This document shows, piece by piece, positions 25,426-36,492 of a stretch of 64,000 nt of DNA; position 1 is the stretch's first letter; each line of letters opens with the position of its first letter. The translations under genes were made by a program, and so were the position numbers. The stretch comes from Pycnopodia helianthoides. Taxonomy: Eukaryota > Echinodermata > Asteroidea > Forcipulatida > Asteriidae. The stretch is taken from contig CM063248.1 of the NCBI GenBank assembly GCA_032158295.1, positions 22,841,273 through 22,905,272 on the forward strand. Reading direction: 5' to 3'. The notes below the pieces were generated by a model. That model saw nothing but the letters and a program-made list of their open reading frames with translations, made no database searches and was not told where the DNA came from.

Positions 25426-25835
25426 GATTTTAGCATGATCCCAAGGCCATTCCAGTTGGAGCCATTTAAAAATAGGGGTTGCTCTTTACCGTAATGTCAG
25501 AAAAAGAAGAAAAAAAATCAGGTTACTAAGTTCACTTAACATGAATGCAAGGTAAATAAGTCCAAAGACTCATCGTCCCAGCAAAAAAGTAGAGAAGCCA
25601 ACATAAATAAAAACAGTGATACGCCAGTGACTGCTTTTTCGGCGAGCAGCGAGTAGTACAATTACCATGGAGGTAGGAAAAAGTAGTCACCCCTCCAGCA
25701 GTGCCAAAAAGACCCTCTATTCTGAAAAAAACTTATTGTCCTAACCTTGAGTTTTTTCAACTTATGAAAAGAACAAGTAGTTCTTTTTGCTATTTGTAAA
25801 AATTAGAAAAATTTGTTCGTTCTCACCAATTGATA
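25426..25835 (-). repeat. Right-arm segment paired with 7040-7500
   Basis: Collinear inverted match to the left arm, including the stretch GACTACTTTTTCCTACCTCC (plus strand at 7198, minus strand here) and a G/C-run at the inner edge (25411-25420). It is split from the rest of the arm by the TA-flanked transposon that follows. No gene seen. Confidence 0.75.
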
Positions 25836-26580
25836 TGTGACCCGCTCTATCGTAATGAGGAATATCGAGTAAATTGCGTTTACGTGTAATTTAGCCATTC
25901 AAAACACGTTGACATCTCATAACATGAGAAAACACTACCAAAAACTGATTTCGTGATTTTGGTCGTTTTGGGTAAATAAATTCTTGATCTTTCTTGTCAT
26001 GGTCTTACCTTTATTTGAAATGATGAATAAATCCATAAAAAATGAGTTTTCTTGAGCATGTTTGTACGCAATTATTTTCCTTCCAGACGATCTCGGCAAC
26101 CTTCAAAATCATAAAAAAAACTTGCTTATTTCCACTGCAACGTAAGAGCACTTCTGTTTACGTTGAACGGCTGGATTTGGTACCAATCGAAAGTTCATGA
26201 CCCGAACTGTTCTTTTTTTTGTATGACACCATAGTCAGGTGGCCGAAAACTGTTTGAATTTACGGCTGAAAACTCGATATTTAAATTAGGCGGGCTTTCC
26301 AGCTATCAAAAAATAGAGATCACTGATTGGATGAGAGGTGAAAACCATTCGTCGAGCGTGCGCAGTTTCGATGTTTATCCGATGACGTCACAAAACTTTG
26401 GGCCGCTTCGGCAGTATTGTAGCCGGTTTTACAGCCCCCACGGTCGCGCGATGTTTTTTCTATGCGGATCTCGCGTTATACCTACACTACACGTAGCCGG
26501 CCGACTACTCGTCGGTTTGTGTGATTAGCCGAGTGACTTAGTGAATTTGCAACGCTTGTCAGTCGATACTTTAGAGCAAA

Positions 26581-27711
26581 ATATTTGAAGGAAGACCGTG
26601 TATCCAGCAATTCACCAACGAGGAAGTATTCAAAATTCGCTTAGACATGCAGGGATTGACAGAAGGTACAGTACCATCAAGCATCATAAAATCGTGGATG
26701 GGGTTGAATTGTTGAACTTGTACATGTACCTTTTAAGTTTTACAATACTACTGTACTAGATAGTTAGTACATGTAGTTTAGTTAGGAAATGCATTTTAGG
26801 ACTACTGGGTACTGGGGTGGGGAAACAGAGTATGATGACTGGGGCTCGACAGTACCATTCCAATACCAGTGTCGATCTATTCTTATTTATGACTTATGCA
26901 ATGGACAGTAAGTAATAACAAATAATAATTCAATAGGGGGGCTACTCTATGTCTATAACTAGTTTAATTTAAAAAAAATAATTATGGTGCATTTTACAAT
27001 AACGTATTAATTTTAATGTGCTTTAAAATAACATTAGTGTTAGTGCCCTGGTTTTGTCATTGGGACAATAAAAAAAAAGAAGCTTATAGTATAGCCTAGT
27101 TCATACTTCCTGCGAATGAAAATGCGATACGAACGTTGACATAAATAGAGTTGTGTCGTCAAATTCAAGTCAAATTCGCATTTGCAGGAAGTATGAACCG
27201 GGCTTATATCAGTCAAACTTTGAAGGGATTTTTCTATAACTACTGAGATTTATGTGTTTGTTTTGCTATATAACTCAATACAAACTAGTGCAGTGTGCTA
27301 AAAGGACATATCTTTTTTGAATCGTTGTTCCAGTTTTAATTATTCCATGGAGTATCTGCTAAGATAATATTTGTTTCTTGCTGTTTAGGCTTCAGAGCAG
27401 CAGCACTCTCCACCTTCAAGAAGCTATGTCCACAGATCGTGTGTTGTCGACCAATGCCCGACCTCTGCTGGGAGTGCCAGAAGAACAACAACCTCATCAA
27501 CAGGACCGTCAACTGCGAAGAAGCAGCAAGGAAGAGCGCTACATTGCAGAGGCAGGAGGCACACCTTCAACACGTCAAAGAGAGCGCGAATCTTACAAGA
27601 AGCAGGTTGCTGATGCCAAAGTCATCATTGCAAGTGGAAACTTCTCACTTGACGACCCTAACCCGCCGTGCTCCAGGGAGTTTACTATGCACTATTCTTT
27701 TGATTTCGCGA
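26581..27711 (+). pseudogene. Truncated two-exon gene, DUF7869-like N-terminal part
   Basis: Exon A ends at 26665 (IFEGRPCIQQFTNEEVFKIR and on to LTE, donor GTACAG). Exon B starts at 27389 after TTGCTGTTTAG and joins in phase to give GFRAAALSTFKKLCP, then CCRPMPDLCWECQKNN (a cysteine-rich, possibly metal-binding stretch) and a helical region. Near 27585 the frame changes by a 2-bp gain. After it the text reads RERESYKKQVADAK ... MHYSFDFA and stops matching at about 27711. From memory, the order of a Cys-rich segment, a coiled region and HYSFDFA resembles the large transposon-linked proteins annotated as DUF7869-containing in echinoderms and cnidarians. The C-terminal, presumably catalytic half is missing. 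No start codon could be assigned. Confidence 0.55.
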
Positions 27712-28783
27712 CTAACTTTTTTAACTACATGGACTCAGTTAATCGTGCTGCCACGACTACTACAAAAATAATCGCGACTACCTATTTGGTGAGCCAAATG
27801 TATCAGTGACACAATCCTTCAATCCTTTCAGCTTGAATTTCACTACATTGCGCTTGCGGCAAACATTGCCACAATGCATTTTGAGATTTAAAAATCAGTT
27901 GCGACTACAATCCCGGCCAAAATGCTTGGGCCACCCGTTCCTATAACGTTACAATAACCATACAATAACCATTCCCTGTCTCACAATAAACATTCTCTCC
28001 CCCGTCCCCCGTCCCCCCGCTCAATGTTGTCTGGAACGCAGAAGACCGTGCAACAATGTGAAAAAAATGTTGTCTGGAACGCAGAAGACCGTGCAACAAT
28101 GTGATTCAACATTGAAAGGGGGCAGGGGGGCCCAACGAGATATGGCCGGGATTGTCTGAAATTTTTTAAGCGTGAATTTTTTGGTTAAACATTACAAAAT
28201 AAGGCTTTAAAATGACTATGAATGTCCAAAGACAGTGATTGCCATTCATCGCTGAGTAGGGCGTTAAAACAAAATTCAAATCAGCAAGGATGATTTTGTG
28301 GGGGGGGGGGGGGGGGCTGACTAAGAATGTTCAGAGACAGCCAATGTTCATGTATTGCTGAAAACGGCGTTAATACACAATTCGAAGCAGTGAGGATGTT
28401 GTTGTCGGGGAGGGGGGGGGGCTGACTATGATTGTGCTTTGACAGTAAATGACTATTTCTTGCCGAGTAGAGCGTTGAACACAAAAGAACACACACAGGC
28501 AACATTTTTGTTGTTGAAATTTGTGTAGATTTTTTGTTGGGGGTGGTATTATGTTGTGAGCATTAATACAAAATAAGTAAAAAGAGAATAGAAACAATGG
28601 GATTGAAAAATGAAAGAATGGTTATAAGCAATGAACATTCATTGTTTGTCGAGGAAGGTGATAAAAAAAAAAAAAAAAAAACACGAGTATTTTATCTCTC
28701 CTGAACTCCATTTAGGTTCAAGACATTTGACTTGTTAAGCGTATCTCTTAACCATTACACCATTCATAGACTTACACCATTCA

Positions 28784-28955
28784 TAGACTTGATTTCAAGT
28801 CTGAGATCGCGGTTATTCCTCTGTATCAGGCACGAGAAACGCCCCCACAGATAAGCTATCATGGGCCAATATAACAATGTGCGCTATTTAGCCCAATAAT
28901 GTATTGGCTATCAAGTAGACTAAAAGCCACGATCGCAGGCTTGAAACCAAGTCTA
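28784..28955. mobile_element. MITE, TAGACTTG family, copy 2
   Basis: Same ends as the copy at 862-1085: TAGACTTGATTTCAAGTC at the left, and at the right the complement, ending CCAAGTCTA. It shares AATGTATTGGCTATCA and GACTAAAARCCACGA. It is shorter by about 50 bp. Confidence 0.75.
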
Positions 28956-29222
28956 CACGGTTCACCGTAGTAGAGTAAATAAAGAGATTTCATAAATTTC
29001 TTTTCTATTTTGGTTTTGAGGGTTAACCGTTTGATTTTCTGCCAAATAACCGAATGAGGTGGTTCAAAAGAATATGAACAGGTTATGTGTTGTTTGTGCA
29101 CTGTAATACCCTTTTCGTGTTGAACAAAAACCTTTTTCACGTAAGTTACAAGCAAACATGCCATGGTGAATCGTGTGGTGAACCGTCAGACATGCGTGAT
29201 CTGTCCACACAACTGGCGGGTA

Positions 29223-29726
29223 CTAACGGGTCATCTTCTTGGCGAACCCCACTCTCTTCTTCGGATCCAAATCCGTTACAAGTCCCTTTTTACGAGCTTG
29301 CCTGTACTTGAATCCAAGTCTATTCATGGCGCGCCTCATGGTTCTATCTGAGACATGCATCAGTCTGCATGCAGACTTTATTCTTGCCGAGGTAAATGGC
29401 CCCTCTGTTTTCCTAAGTTTCTGTACATTTCTCACCAAAAGACGCTCCTGGCGCTTAGAAAGAAGTCTTTTTCGCCCACCTCGGCCACGGTGACACCGGT
29501 GAACTTGCCCTTCATGTTTACAATTCCGCTGAACAGAACTACGGGATACATTGCACGTTGCCGCTATTTCTCTCTGTGATTTTCCGCTCTTCCGCAAAAG
29601 ACGAATATATGCACGATTTTCGTTCGAAATTAAGCCACGAAACACCATGTTGTAAATTGGCTCTTGCTTTCTATAACTATGTATCAAATGCTTTGCTTCA
29701 CTTATGAATTGTCTCTGATCCACCAA
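29223..29726 (-). pseudogene. Tc1-like transposase, N-terminal DNA-binding part only
   Basis: A 167-residue open frame. It has a first helix-turn-helix region at about residues 35-70 (RKSGKSQREIAATCNVSRSS), a basic GRGGRKR linker (the AT-hook-like/GRPR position) near 81-87, and a second helix-turn-helix (KLRKTEGPFTSARIKSACRL and on) at about 103-140. It ends DLDPKKRVGFAKKMTR, the point where Tc1 proteins enter the catalytic DDE domain. A stop follows directly and the next bases do not resemble a DDE domain, so it is truncated. The first residues before FRGLISNENR may not be native. Intact family members are about 340 residues long and cut and paste at TA sites. Confidence 0.85.
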
Positions 29727-30284
29727 AGATTGGAGTATATCTGTGTGCAGTCAACTCCGCAAAATCAACTAAAGGAACTTTCAGACAATCCCGCGCAAAA
29801 TGCTTGGGCCACCCATTCCCAACGCTACAATAAACATTCACTGTCGACATCCCCTGACAATAAACATTCTCTCCCCGTCGTCGTCCCCCCCCCCCCCCCC
29901 ACAAAAACATCCTTGCTGTTTTGTAACGCCCTACTCAGCAGTAAACGGACATTCAGTGTCTATGGACATTCATAGTCTTTTTAAAGCCTTATTTTGTAAT
30001 AAGAAATTCAAAAATCACGCTGAAAGAATTTCAGACAATCCCGGCCAAAATGCTTGGGCCACACGTTCCTATAACGTTACAATAACCATACAATAACCAT
30101 TCCCTGTCTCACAATAAACATTCTCTCCCCCGTCCCCCGTCCCCCCGCTCAATGTTGTCTGGAACGCAGAAGACCGTGCAACAATGTGAAAAAAATGTTG
30201 TCTGGAACGCAGAAGACCGTGCAACAATGTGATTCAACATTGAAAGGGGGCAGGGGGGCCCAACGAGATATGGCCGGGATTGTA

Positions 30285-31615
30285 GTGTCGTAACTACTTG
30301 AGGTGCGACTAGCCGAGTAGTAAGTTTCATTAGACGTCCAGGCCTATCATGAACTCTGCTTAGTATCAAAGTAGAAGTAAAAACTTATTCAAGCAATATT
30401 CATCAAGCAAAACTCTTTTTTTTCGGCCAATTTTTATTTAAAAGTTAACAGAAACTATTTCTTTCACTAAAATTCTTCCACAAAGGAAGGAGCTATTCTA
30501 AGAGTTGACAACTTGGTCGCCATGAAACAATGGGTCCGGGAGGGAGATTTCTCCTCAGTTTTTTTTTTCTGAGGTTTTTGCTCTTCCTTGGGATAGCTCT
30601 TCTGATGTGGGAGAATACTGGTTGTATCACTTTCAGTACAGGACAATTCCTCCCTCATTCCCCCAATATTACGGGGCATGAACACTTATGAATCTTGTTC
30701 GATACCTCTATCAGCCAGGCTTGTAGAGGCAGATCACCTGGGCCTAATTTCATAAAGCACAACAAATTTGCTAAGCACCAAATAGTATTGCTTAGCAGAA
30801 ACAGGTCACCAGCCTAACTGTAAATTTTACGTAGTGCCCCACTAAATCTTTGCTTAGTAGAACAACAATAATTGTCAAGAATTTGTTGTCTTTGCCTGAC
30901 AGCTTTTTGAAGCTAAGCCGAGAACTCTACTCCTTATTGTTTTTGTTAGACTGCAAGACTTTCATGTATAATACATGTAGACCTAAATTATTTTAATGGT
31001 GCGATAATGCCAGCTTGATGTTATATCCCTTTGTGAGAGTTTGCCAAGTAGACCATCTCAACAAAAACAATTTTGAATGAGAATGAATGATTTGTATTTA
31101 TTATTTATTATAACATTAAATGGAAACAGAGAAACGAATAATTCATTTGTGAATTGTTTTGTTACTATTATTGTCAGTGAGTCTTTTTAATTATTTTGTT
31201 TTTAAGCAATGAAGGCAATCTACAAGTAGAAGGGTCATCTACAAGAATTATGGTATGATTGTAGTTAGGGAAAACAAAATCAATAACCTTTTCTCTTTCT
31301 TTTTTTTGGCGTTGGGGGTGGCATGGGGGTAATTATTTAACGATGAATTATACCGATAACACCATTGCATAAAAAGGCAGACCACATTGAATTGACAAAA
31401 AATTCTTTCGTTGAATTTTTGTCATAAGATTTGTGTGTATTATTATCAGACCGGGTCTCTCCGTTTCCTTTAGAGATGAGCATGCTACATACTGTCAATA
31501 GTAGATTAACATGTTCTGGTACATAGAACAAAACAACACAATGTCCACAGATTTAATAATTTGCACCGTTTGAAGATAATGGTGGTAGAAGGCTTCCTTT
31601 TACTATATGCTTTAA
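30285..31615. other. Interior of the 6.87-kb transposon, no gene recognised
   Basis: It holds a possible diverged member of the GGGCCCAATTTCATAG family at 30738-30925 (GGGCCTAATTTCATAAAG, TTGCTTAGCAGAAAC, TGCTAAGCACC). The rest is AT-rich DNA without a convincing frame. The 72-residue minus-strand frame at 30467-30685 is lysine- and serine-rich and unrecognised. Confidence 0.5.
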
Positions 31616-31808
31616 CATTTCACTTGCTGAGGTGCTGGAGGTTTCGGGACGGAGACAACCTTTTTAGCATGTAAAATGTGTTTACCATCGGTATAAACCA
31701 GCACTGGTAAAAACGTTGATTTATTTTTGTACATGCTAAAAAAAAAAGTCTCCCGAGACGAAAATTATTTTCAATCTCAAAACATACGGCAGCTCAGCAA
31801 GTAATATT
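31616..31808. mobile_element. TTAA-flanked MITE
   Basis: TTAA lies at 31612-31615 and 31809-31812. The ends are imperfect inverted copies around ACTTGCTGAGGTGC (left) and GCAGCTCAGCAAGT (right). Inner inverted words are TTTTTAGCATGTA and TACATGCTAAAAA, and CGGGACGGAGAC against GTCTCCCGAGACG. TTAA target use fits piggyBac- or Kolobok-type MITEs. Confidence 0.65.
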
Positions 31809-31812
31809 TTAA

Positions 31813-32659
31813 GGGGAAGCTTTGGACATTGTGTTCTGTGTCGTACAAAAAGTACAACAAATAAAACCATTTAAAACTAAGGCCAACACCGTGTGGGCCG
31901 AGGCCGTTTATTTTAAGCTTGTTGAAAGTTGAACAAAAAACGATTTCGTCTTCAGTAGTGTTTTAATTTTTTAAAGCATGATTCACGTAAGCTGACATGT
32001 GATTATACTATTATAGCTAGCTACCAAGTTAAAAGGTTGTTTTACCTAGTAAAATTGAGCTTGCGTGCCTCATGAAAAGGGCTTCTAAACCATGGTGGGT
32101 GTAGGCATACAACATAAACTTCCATAGGTTGAATTTACATGAGCTTTGTAAACATGGATGTCGAGTTGTCCGAATGGTCGAGTTGTCAGACGGACAAGTT
32201 GTCTGAACACCGTATACATGGCCTGTGTTATAATGATCGTACACATTGAACGTGTGTGTTTGTTGTGGACTTTTATTCACCGCGTGACTTGCACAGTCGT
32301 CGTGTGACATTGCATTGCATTGCATTGCATTGTGGGCTCTGCGCGCGAAGCGCCGTTGTTTGGTCCCATGGGCTGAAGTTGGTTCCACCCGGCTGCGTAT
32401 TACCGGATGAATTATTCATGAGCTTTGTCGAGAATCTTCTCTGTGTGTGTGGGCTGTACGTCGCGCGCTTAATCTCGCTATCATAATGAAATTCGATTAT
32501 CTAAATAAACACGTCGTTAAAAAATGGACGTGGCCTTGTCTTGATGACTTTCTTCGTTGCTGGATAACTTGGGTTTGGAATAAGCTACGGAAATAAGGAT
32601 GGTGTTGCTGGAAAGCCAGTGATTTACTAATTAACATGGTATGCATAACTCAAATTTTT
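31813..32659. other. Right end region of the 6.87-kb transposon
   Basis: No gene recognised. It contains a (CATTG)4 run at 32310-32331 and paired words GTCGAGTTGTCCGAATGG/GTCGAGTTGTCAGACGGAC at 32160-32200. The final 41 bp form the right terminal inverted repeat. Confidence 0.5.
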
Positions 32660-32700
32660 TAATTCACTCGATATTCTTCATTTCGATAGAGCGGGTCACA

Positions 32701-35700
32701 TATTTGTAGTCATAAATGTAAACGTTCGAATAGAATATCTGGTAGTAGTACTGGTAGCTCCGAACACGCACTAGGTTTACCGGTTACAACCGGATCATTC
32801 CGGTTCCAAAACGTGCGGTACGTACACTGCACATGTCTAGGCCGCTCGCTACAGCAAAATACCGGCACCGACTGCCCGGCCGGCTGAAGAAGTGTGTGTA
32901 TTGGTTGCTTGCATGCTCATGAATAAGACGAGTATCAACGTTCGTGGCGCACTTTTTGTCATCACGTCCATCCCCCCCCCCCCCCGGCAAACGGCATGCA
33001 AAACTTTCCAGGGGGATCAGGTTGGCTTACTGGTTTCTTTCCTGGTACGCCTTTCTCCTCTGTGGACCTCAGTTCACATCCCACCTCCGACCAAAGCTTG
33101 TATAAAATGGATTGGGTTTTCAGACCCTACCTCATTACATGGGTTTTCCCTGTTGGGTTTTTCCTCCCGCATTTAAAACTGAACATTTCTTCATTGCTTT
33201 ATTTAGGAATTTACTTTGTACTTGAGAGTGCACCTCCTAAGCTATAGGCAAGTCAGATACAGAGCATCTACTTGTTGAAGGGTATATAGATCTCTTTTGA
33301 AATTGTAAGATTTTCTGCATCACAAACAAAATGCACCACATGAAACCTTAGTGTTTAAAAATAAGGATCCATCATTAAAACAGTTAGGTTTAGATAAGAA
33401 ACAACCAAGCCTGTCCAACTATTAAATGATAATCAAATAATATACAATAATCTTTTAACGAACCGTAACACTAAAAGAAAATTTCCGGTATTAACGTTAA
33501 GATTAGTGCTGGTATGAACTTTACTATGAGATACTTTGAAGAATGAAACTAGCATTCAACTGTCGACAAAAAATGTGTCCTGTTATTGTGTTAAACATAA
33601 AACATTCCAAAGTCTTCAAAACATGGCAGAAGAGAAAACACAACTCAGCTTGCAAACTTTGAAATGATTGCTAAACAACATACAAATCTCTTTTAATAGT
33701 TTGTAGTGCATCTAAAACATTTCTGATTTAAATTTTTGTTGAAACCAGAGCAGCAACAGACATTGTGCACGATTTGTAGAGAGCTCCTTTTAAGAATGTG
33801 TGTTAATATTAAAACCTTTTGTTTTAGTAGAAATTTACCTTTTAGTGGTAAAGTGCAGCTTTTTCATCTCCTGGACATCTTCTTGTTGAACGACAGATTT
33901 TATAAGATTGGCAGATCTGTAGAAGCAAACAAAAGAAAAATTAAAGGGCAAATTTTGTTCGATTGACGTCATCCACTCAAGCTCCATATTAAGTAAATTT
34001 TGATCTTTTTTGTGGGGTGTGACTGTATAACACTGTTGGTTAAAGGAATCTACCAAGAGTTGCACAGTGCTATGAAGACAGCCTGTTTTACCAGAAGAAA
34101 TGAAAGAAAATATAAATTTACCAACTACCAAGTATTTGTTTAGTAATGGATCTACTTTTCCCAAGGTGATTTTTATGAAACTTGCCACAATTGTTTATTT
34201 TACCAAGTTCTACATGATGACGCAAAACAAATTATAAAATTACAATTAAACAGTATTTTGGGTATTTTTTCCATTATTTCCAGGGTTTTTTTCCAAACAA
34301 AACAATTTTTTTGCAAATCTGTTTTTTTTTGAAAAAATTCATAACGTGACTCTTTATTCTATTGCTAAGGTAACCACTGGAGGTGTTTAATTGTTGGTTT
34401 ATCCGAATTTGGGGACAAAATTAAATTTTTGTGTTTCAATTTTAAAAACTGACATTCCCGCTCATATTTGGGCCCAGGGTGCATTGATGAGGCATGATTG
34501 ATGATTCTATATTACTTCTTGGAAATGGCATGTTTAAAATATTCCATTCATAACAAAACTTGATATAGTTTTCCCTAAACACGGGCTGAAAACACAAAAT
34601 CCAAGATGACCGCCAAATAGGGCAGCCATTTTGAATTCGCATTTATCATCATCACGAGACACATCACTTTCACTGTTTTGGAGGAAAAATCTTTAAATTG
34701 CGGTCCTGATAGGGATAAATAGTATCTAAATAATTGTTCCAAAACATTTATTACAATACTGAGAGTTGTTACAGTCAAGTCAGAAACAAAAATTTACCTA
34801 ATGGTACTTGGTTGTACTTGATATAAAAGATTGGTATGCCTGACTCAGTGATAAACAATTTTTATTTGGGCCTACTTGCCCCAGTCTTTCTGTATCCTTT
34901 ATTTTGGATATAAAAGGAAGGAATGGGGACTGTAAATGGCATCAATTTACCTGTTTATAGATAAGGCAGTTTTATATACCAAGCTGCATGATGATAGTTG
35001 GGTCTCAGACATTTACTTCTTGACATGTAGATGTTTTGGAGACTGGAGCTGAGGGCAAACAAAATAAAAACACCTTTTTAAAAGTTATAATTTTAGCCCC
35101 ACTATAATAGTAATTTTGTACAAATCAAGAAAAAATGGTGATAGAATTAAAAATCAGAGGCATCCTTTTCTTCCTTTCCACTTTTCCTGAAACATGTCAA
35201 TGCTGAGGAGATCGCTAAAACTGTTACTAACTATGTGCACTTTGTTTTATGATAAGTTCTACTTTTTCCCCTTTTCTAACTATTGGATAAGAACTACTTT
35301 ATTAAATCAATACAGGGTGTTAATTTGTCTAGATCGAAATACAATGAACCAATTTTGAACTTTGAACCAATACATTATAAAAGAAAAACATTATTCAATA
35401 ATTAAAAAAAAAATTAATAACAGGGTAGTAAAACTTATTATCAGTGGTATGGGTGATTTGATAACAATTAATTGTACATCAAATAACAAATGGTACTTTT
35501 TGCAGTGAAGGCTGCCAGTAACTTCAATGCCAACCACTGATACATATTCCTACATCTGTCAGATTTAAGCTAATAAATTGTACCTAGCCATGTGTATTTT
35601 CCTCCAGTGTGTACAAAGATATTCAAACAGAGTATGAATATTCATTAGTTCAAGGTCATGCGAATATGATAGTTTTTTGAATACATTAACCCAGAATTGT

Positions 35701-36492
35701 AAAGATAACCAAGAAGGTCTAGAAGTGGGTGTGGCCTTTTGTGTAAGTGTGTAGCATAGAGAAAGGTGTGTAGTGACATGTGAGTGAGTTGTCAAGAATA
35801 GTAATTTTGGTTGTATACCATTATACATGTACCAAGAAGCACCCTAGTCATTTGCTGCATGTCTGATCTATGATCAACACAGTGGTATAACTTCTCTCTT
35901 CAAATCCAATGCTTAACTGCCAGAGCAATTGGCTCCATGAAATATCTCGTGTAAGTGTGTAGTGACATGTGAATGAGTTGTCAAGAATAGTAATTTTGGT
36001 TGTACATACCATTGTACATACCAAGAAACACCCTAGTCATTTGCTGCATGTCTGATCTATATCACCACAAACTTCTCTCTGCAAATCAAATGCTTAGCTG
36101 TTGGAGCAATTGTAAAGATAACCAAGAATGTCTCAAAGTAGGTGTGGCCTTTTGTATAAGTGTGTAGTGACATGTGAGTGAGTCAAGGATAGTAATTTTT
36201 GTTGTACCATGGAGCTGGTTGTACATACCAAGAAGCACCCTAGTCATTGACTGAATGTCTGATCTAAGATCACCACAGTGGTATAACTTCTCTCTGCAAG
36301 TCAAATGCTTAACTGCCAGAGCAATTGGCTTAATGAAATATCTCTTTGGGATTTGTCCTACTAAACTAAGCAGTGGAAGGCTAAACTTAGAAGCATTGAG
36401 GCTACCATTAAGTGACAACTGATCAACGAAAACTGCAAAACAATATAAGTTAATTTGTTTTATTAGAAACATCAAATAAATTCTCAATGACC
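32701..36492 (-). repeat. Right-arm body (mirror of 3940-7080)
   Basis: Collinear inverted match to the left arm. It includes a minus-strand exon-like module with CAG near 33319, a tRNA-like segment at about 33010-33085 (plus strand, GGTTTCTTTCC ... AGTTCACATCCC), the mirror of the 6013-6090 module near 33838-33915, and a C-run at 32972-32983. No intact gene seen. Confidence 0.75.
35737..36330 (+). repeat. Local triplication, unit about 205 bp
   Basis: The words GTGTAAGTGTGTAG, GTGACATGTGARTGAGT and CACCCTAGTCATTTGCTGCATGTCTGATCTA recur from about 35740, 35950 and 36155. The left arm has the unit once (about 4030-4230), so the triplication is specific to this arm. Confidence 0.75.

Larger units (their letters stand above)
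27908..30282. mobile_element. Composite Tc1-like element flanked by 247-bp direct repeats
   Basis: The whole unit begins CAATCCCGGCCA and ends TGGCCGGGATTG, with TA on both outer sides (27906-27907 and 30283-30284). Its first 247 bp (27908-28154) and last 247 bp (30036-30282) are direct copies; I noticed a single difference. Just inside, 28155 onward (TCTGAAATTTTTTAAGCGTG) and up to 30035 are inverted copies of each other. A third, diverged copy of the left end lies at about 29787-29900. The centre holds a Tc1-type transposase fragment and a MITE. It looks like two short elements that bracket an older Tc1 copy and moved together, or like conversion between the ends. Confidence 0.7.
25836..32700. 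mobile_element. 6.87-kb DNA transposon with TGTGACCCGCTC ends and TA target duplication
   Basis: The ends are inverted repeats of about 35 bp with two mismatches: TGTGACCCGCTCTATCG, then AATGA, then GAATATCGAGT. The arm sequence ...TGATATTTGTAG... seen intact near 7045-7060 is here split as GATA|element|TATTTG, so the target duplication is TA. The interior holds a truncated two-exon gene (26581-27711), a Tc1-like composite (27908-30282), and MITEs at 28784-28955 and 31616-31808. No intact transposase of its own is visible. TA duplication suggests the Tc1/mariner group or a less common superfamily. The ends are longer than usual for Tc1, so I leave the class open. Confidence 0.75.

Noticed and set aside
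27439..27809. Two overlapping plus-strand genes
   Set aside because: They are one coding sequence in two frames joined by a small indel near 27585, cut off at about 27711.
29087..29579. Plus-strand frames overlapping the Tc1 fragment
   Set aside because: Antisense shadows of the minus-strand transposase helix-turn-helix region.
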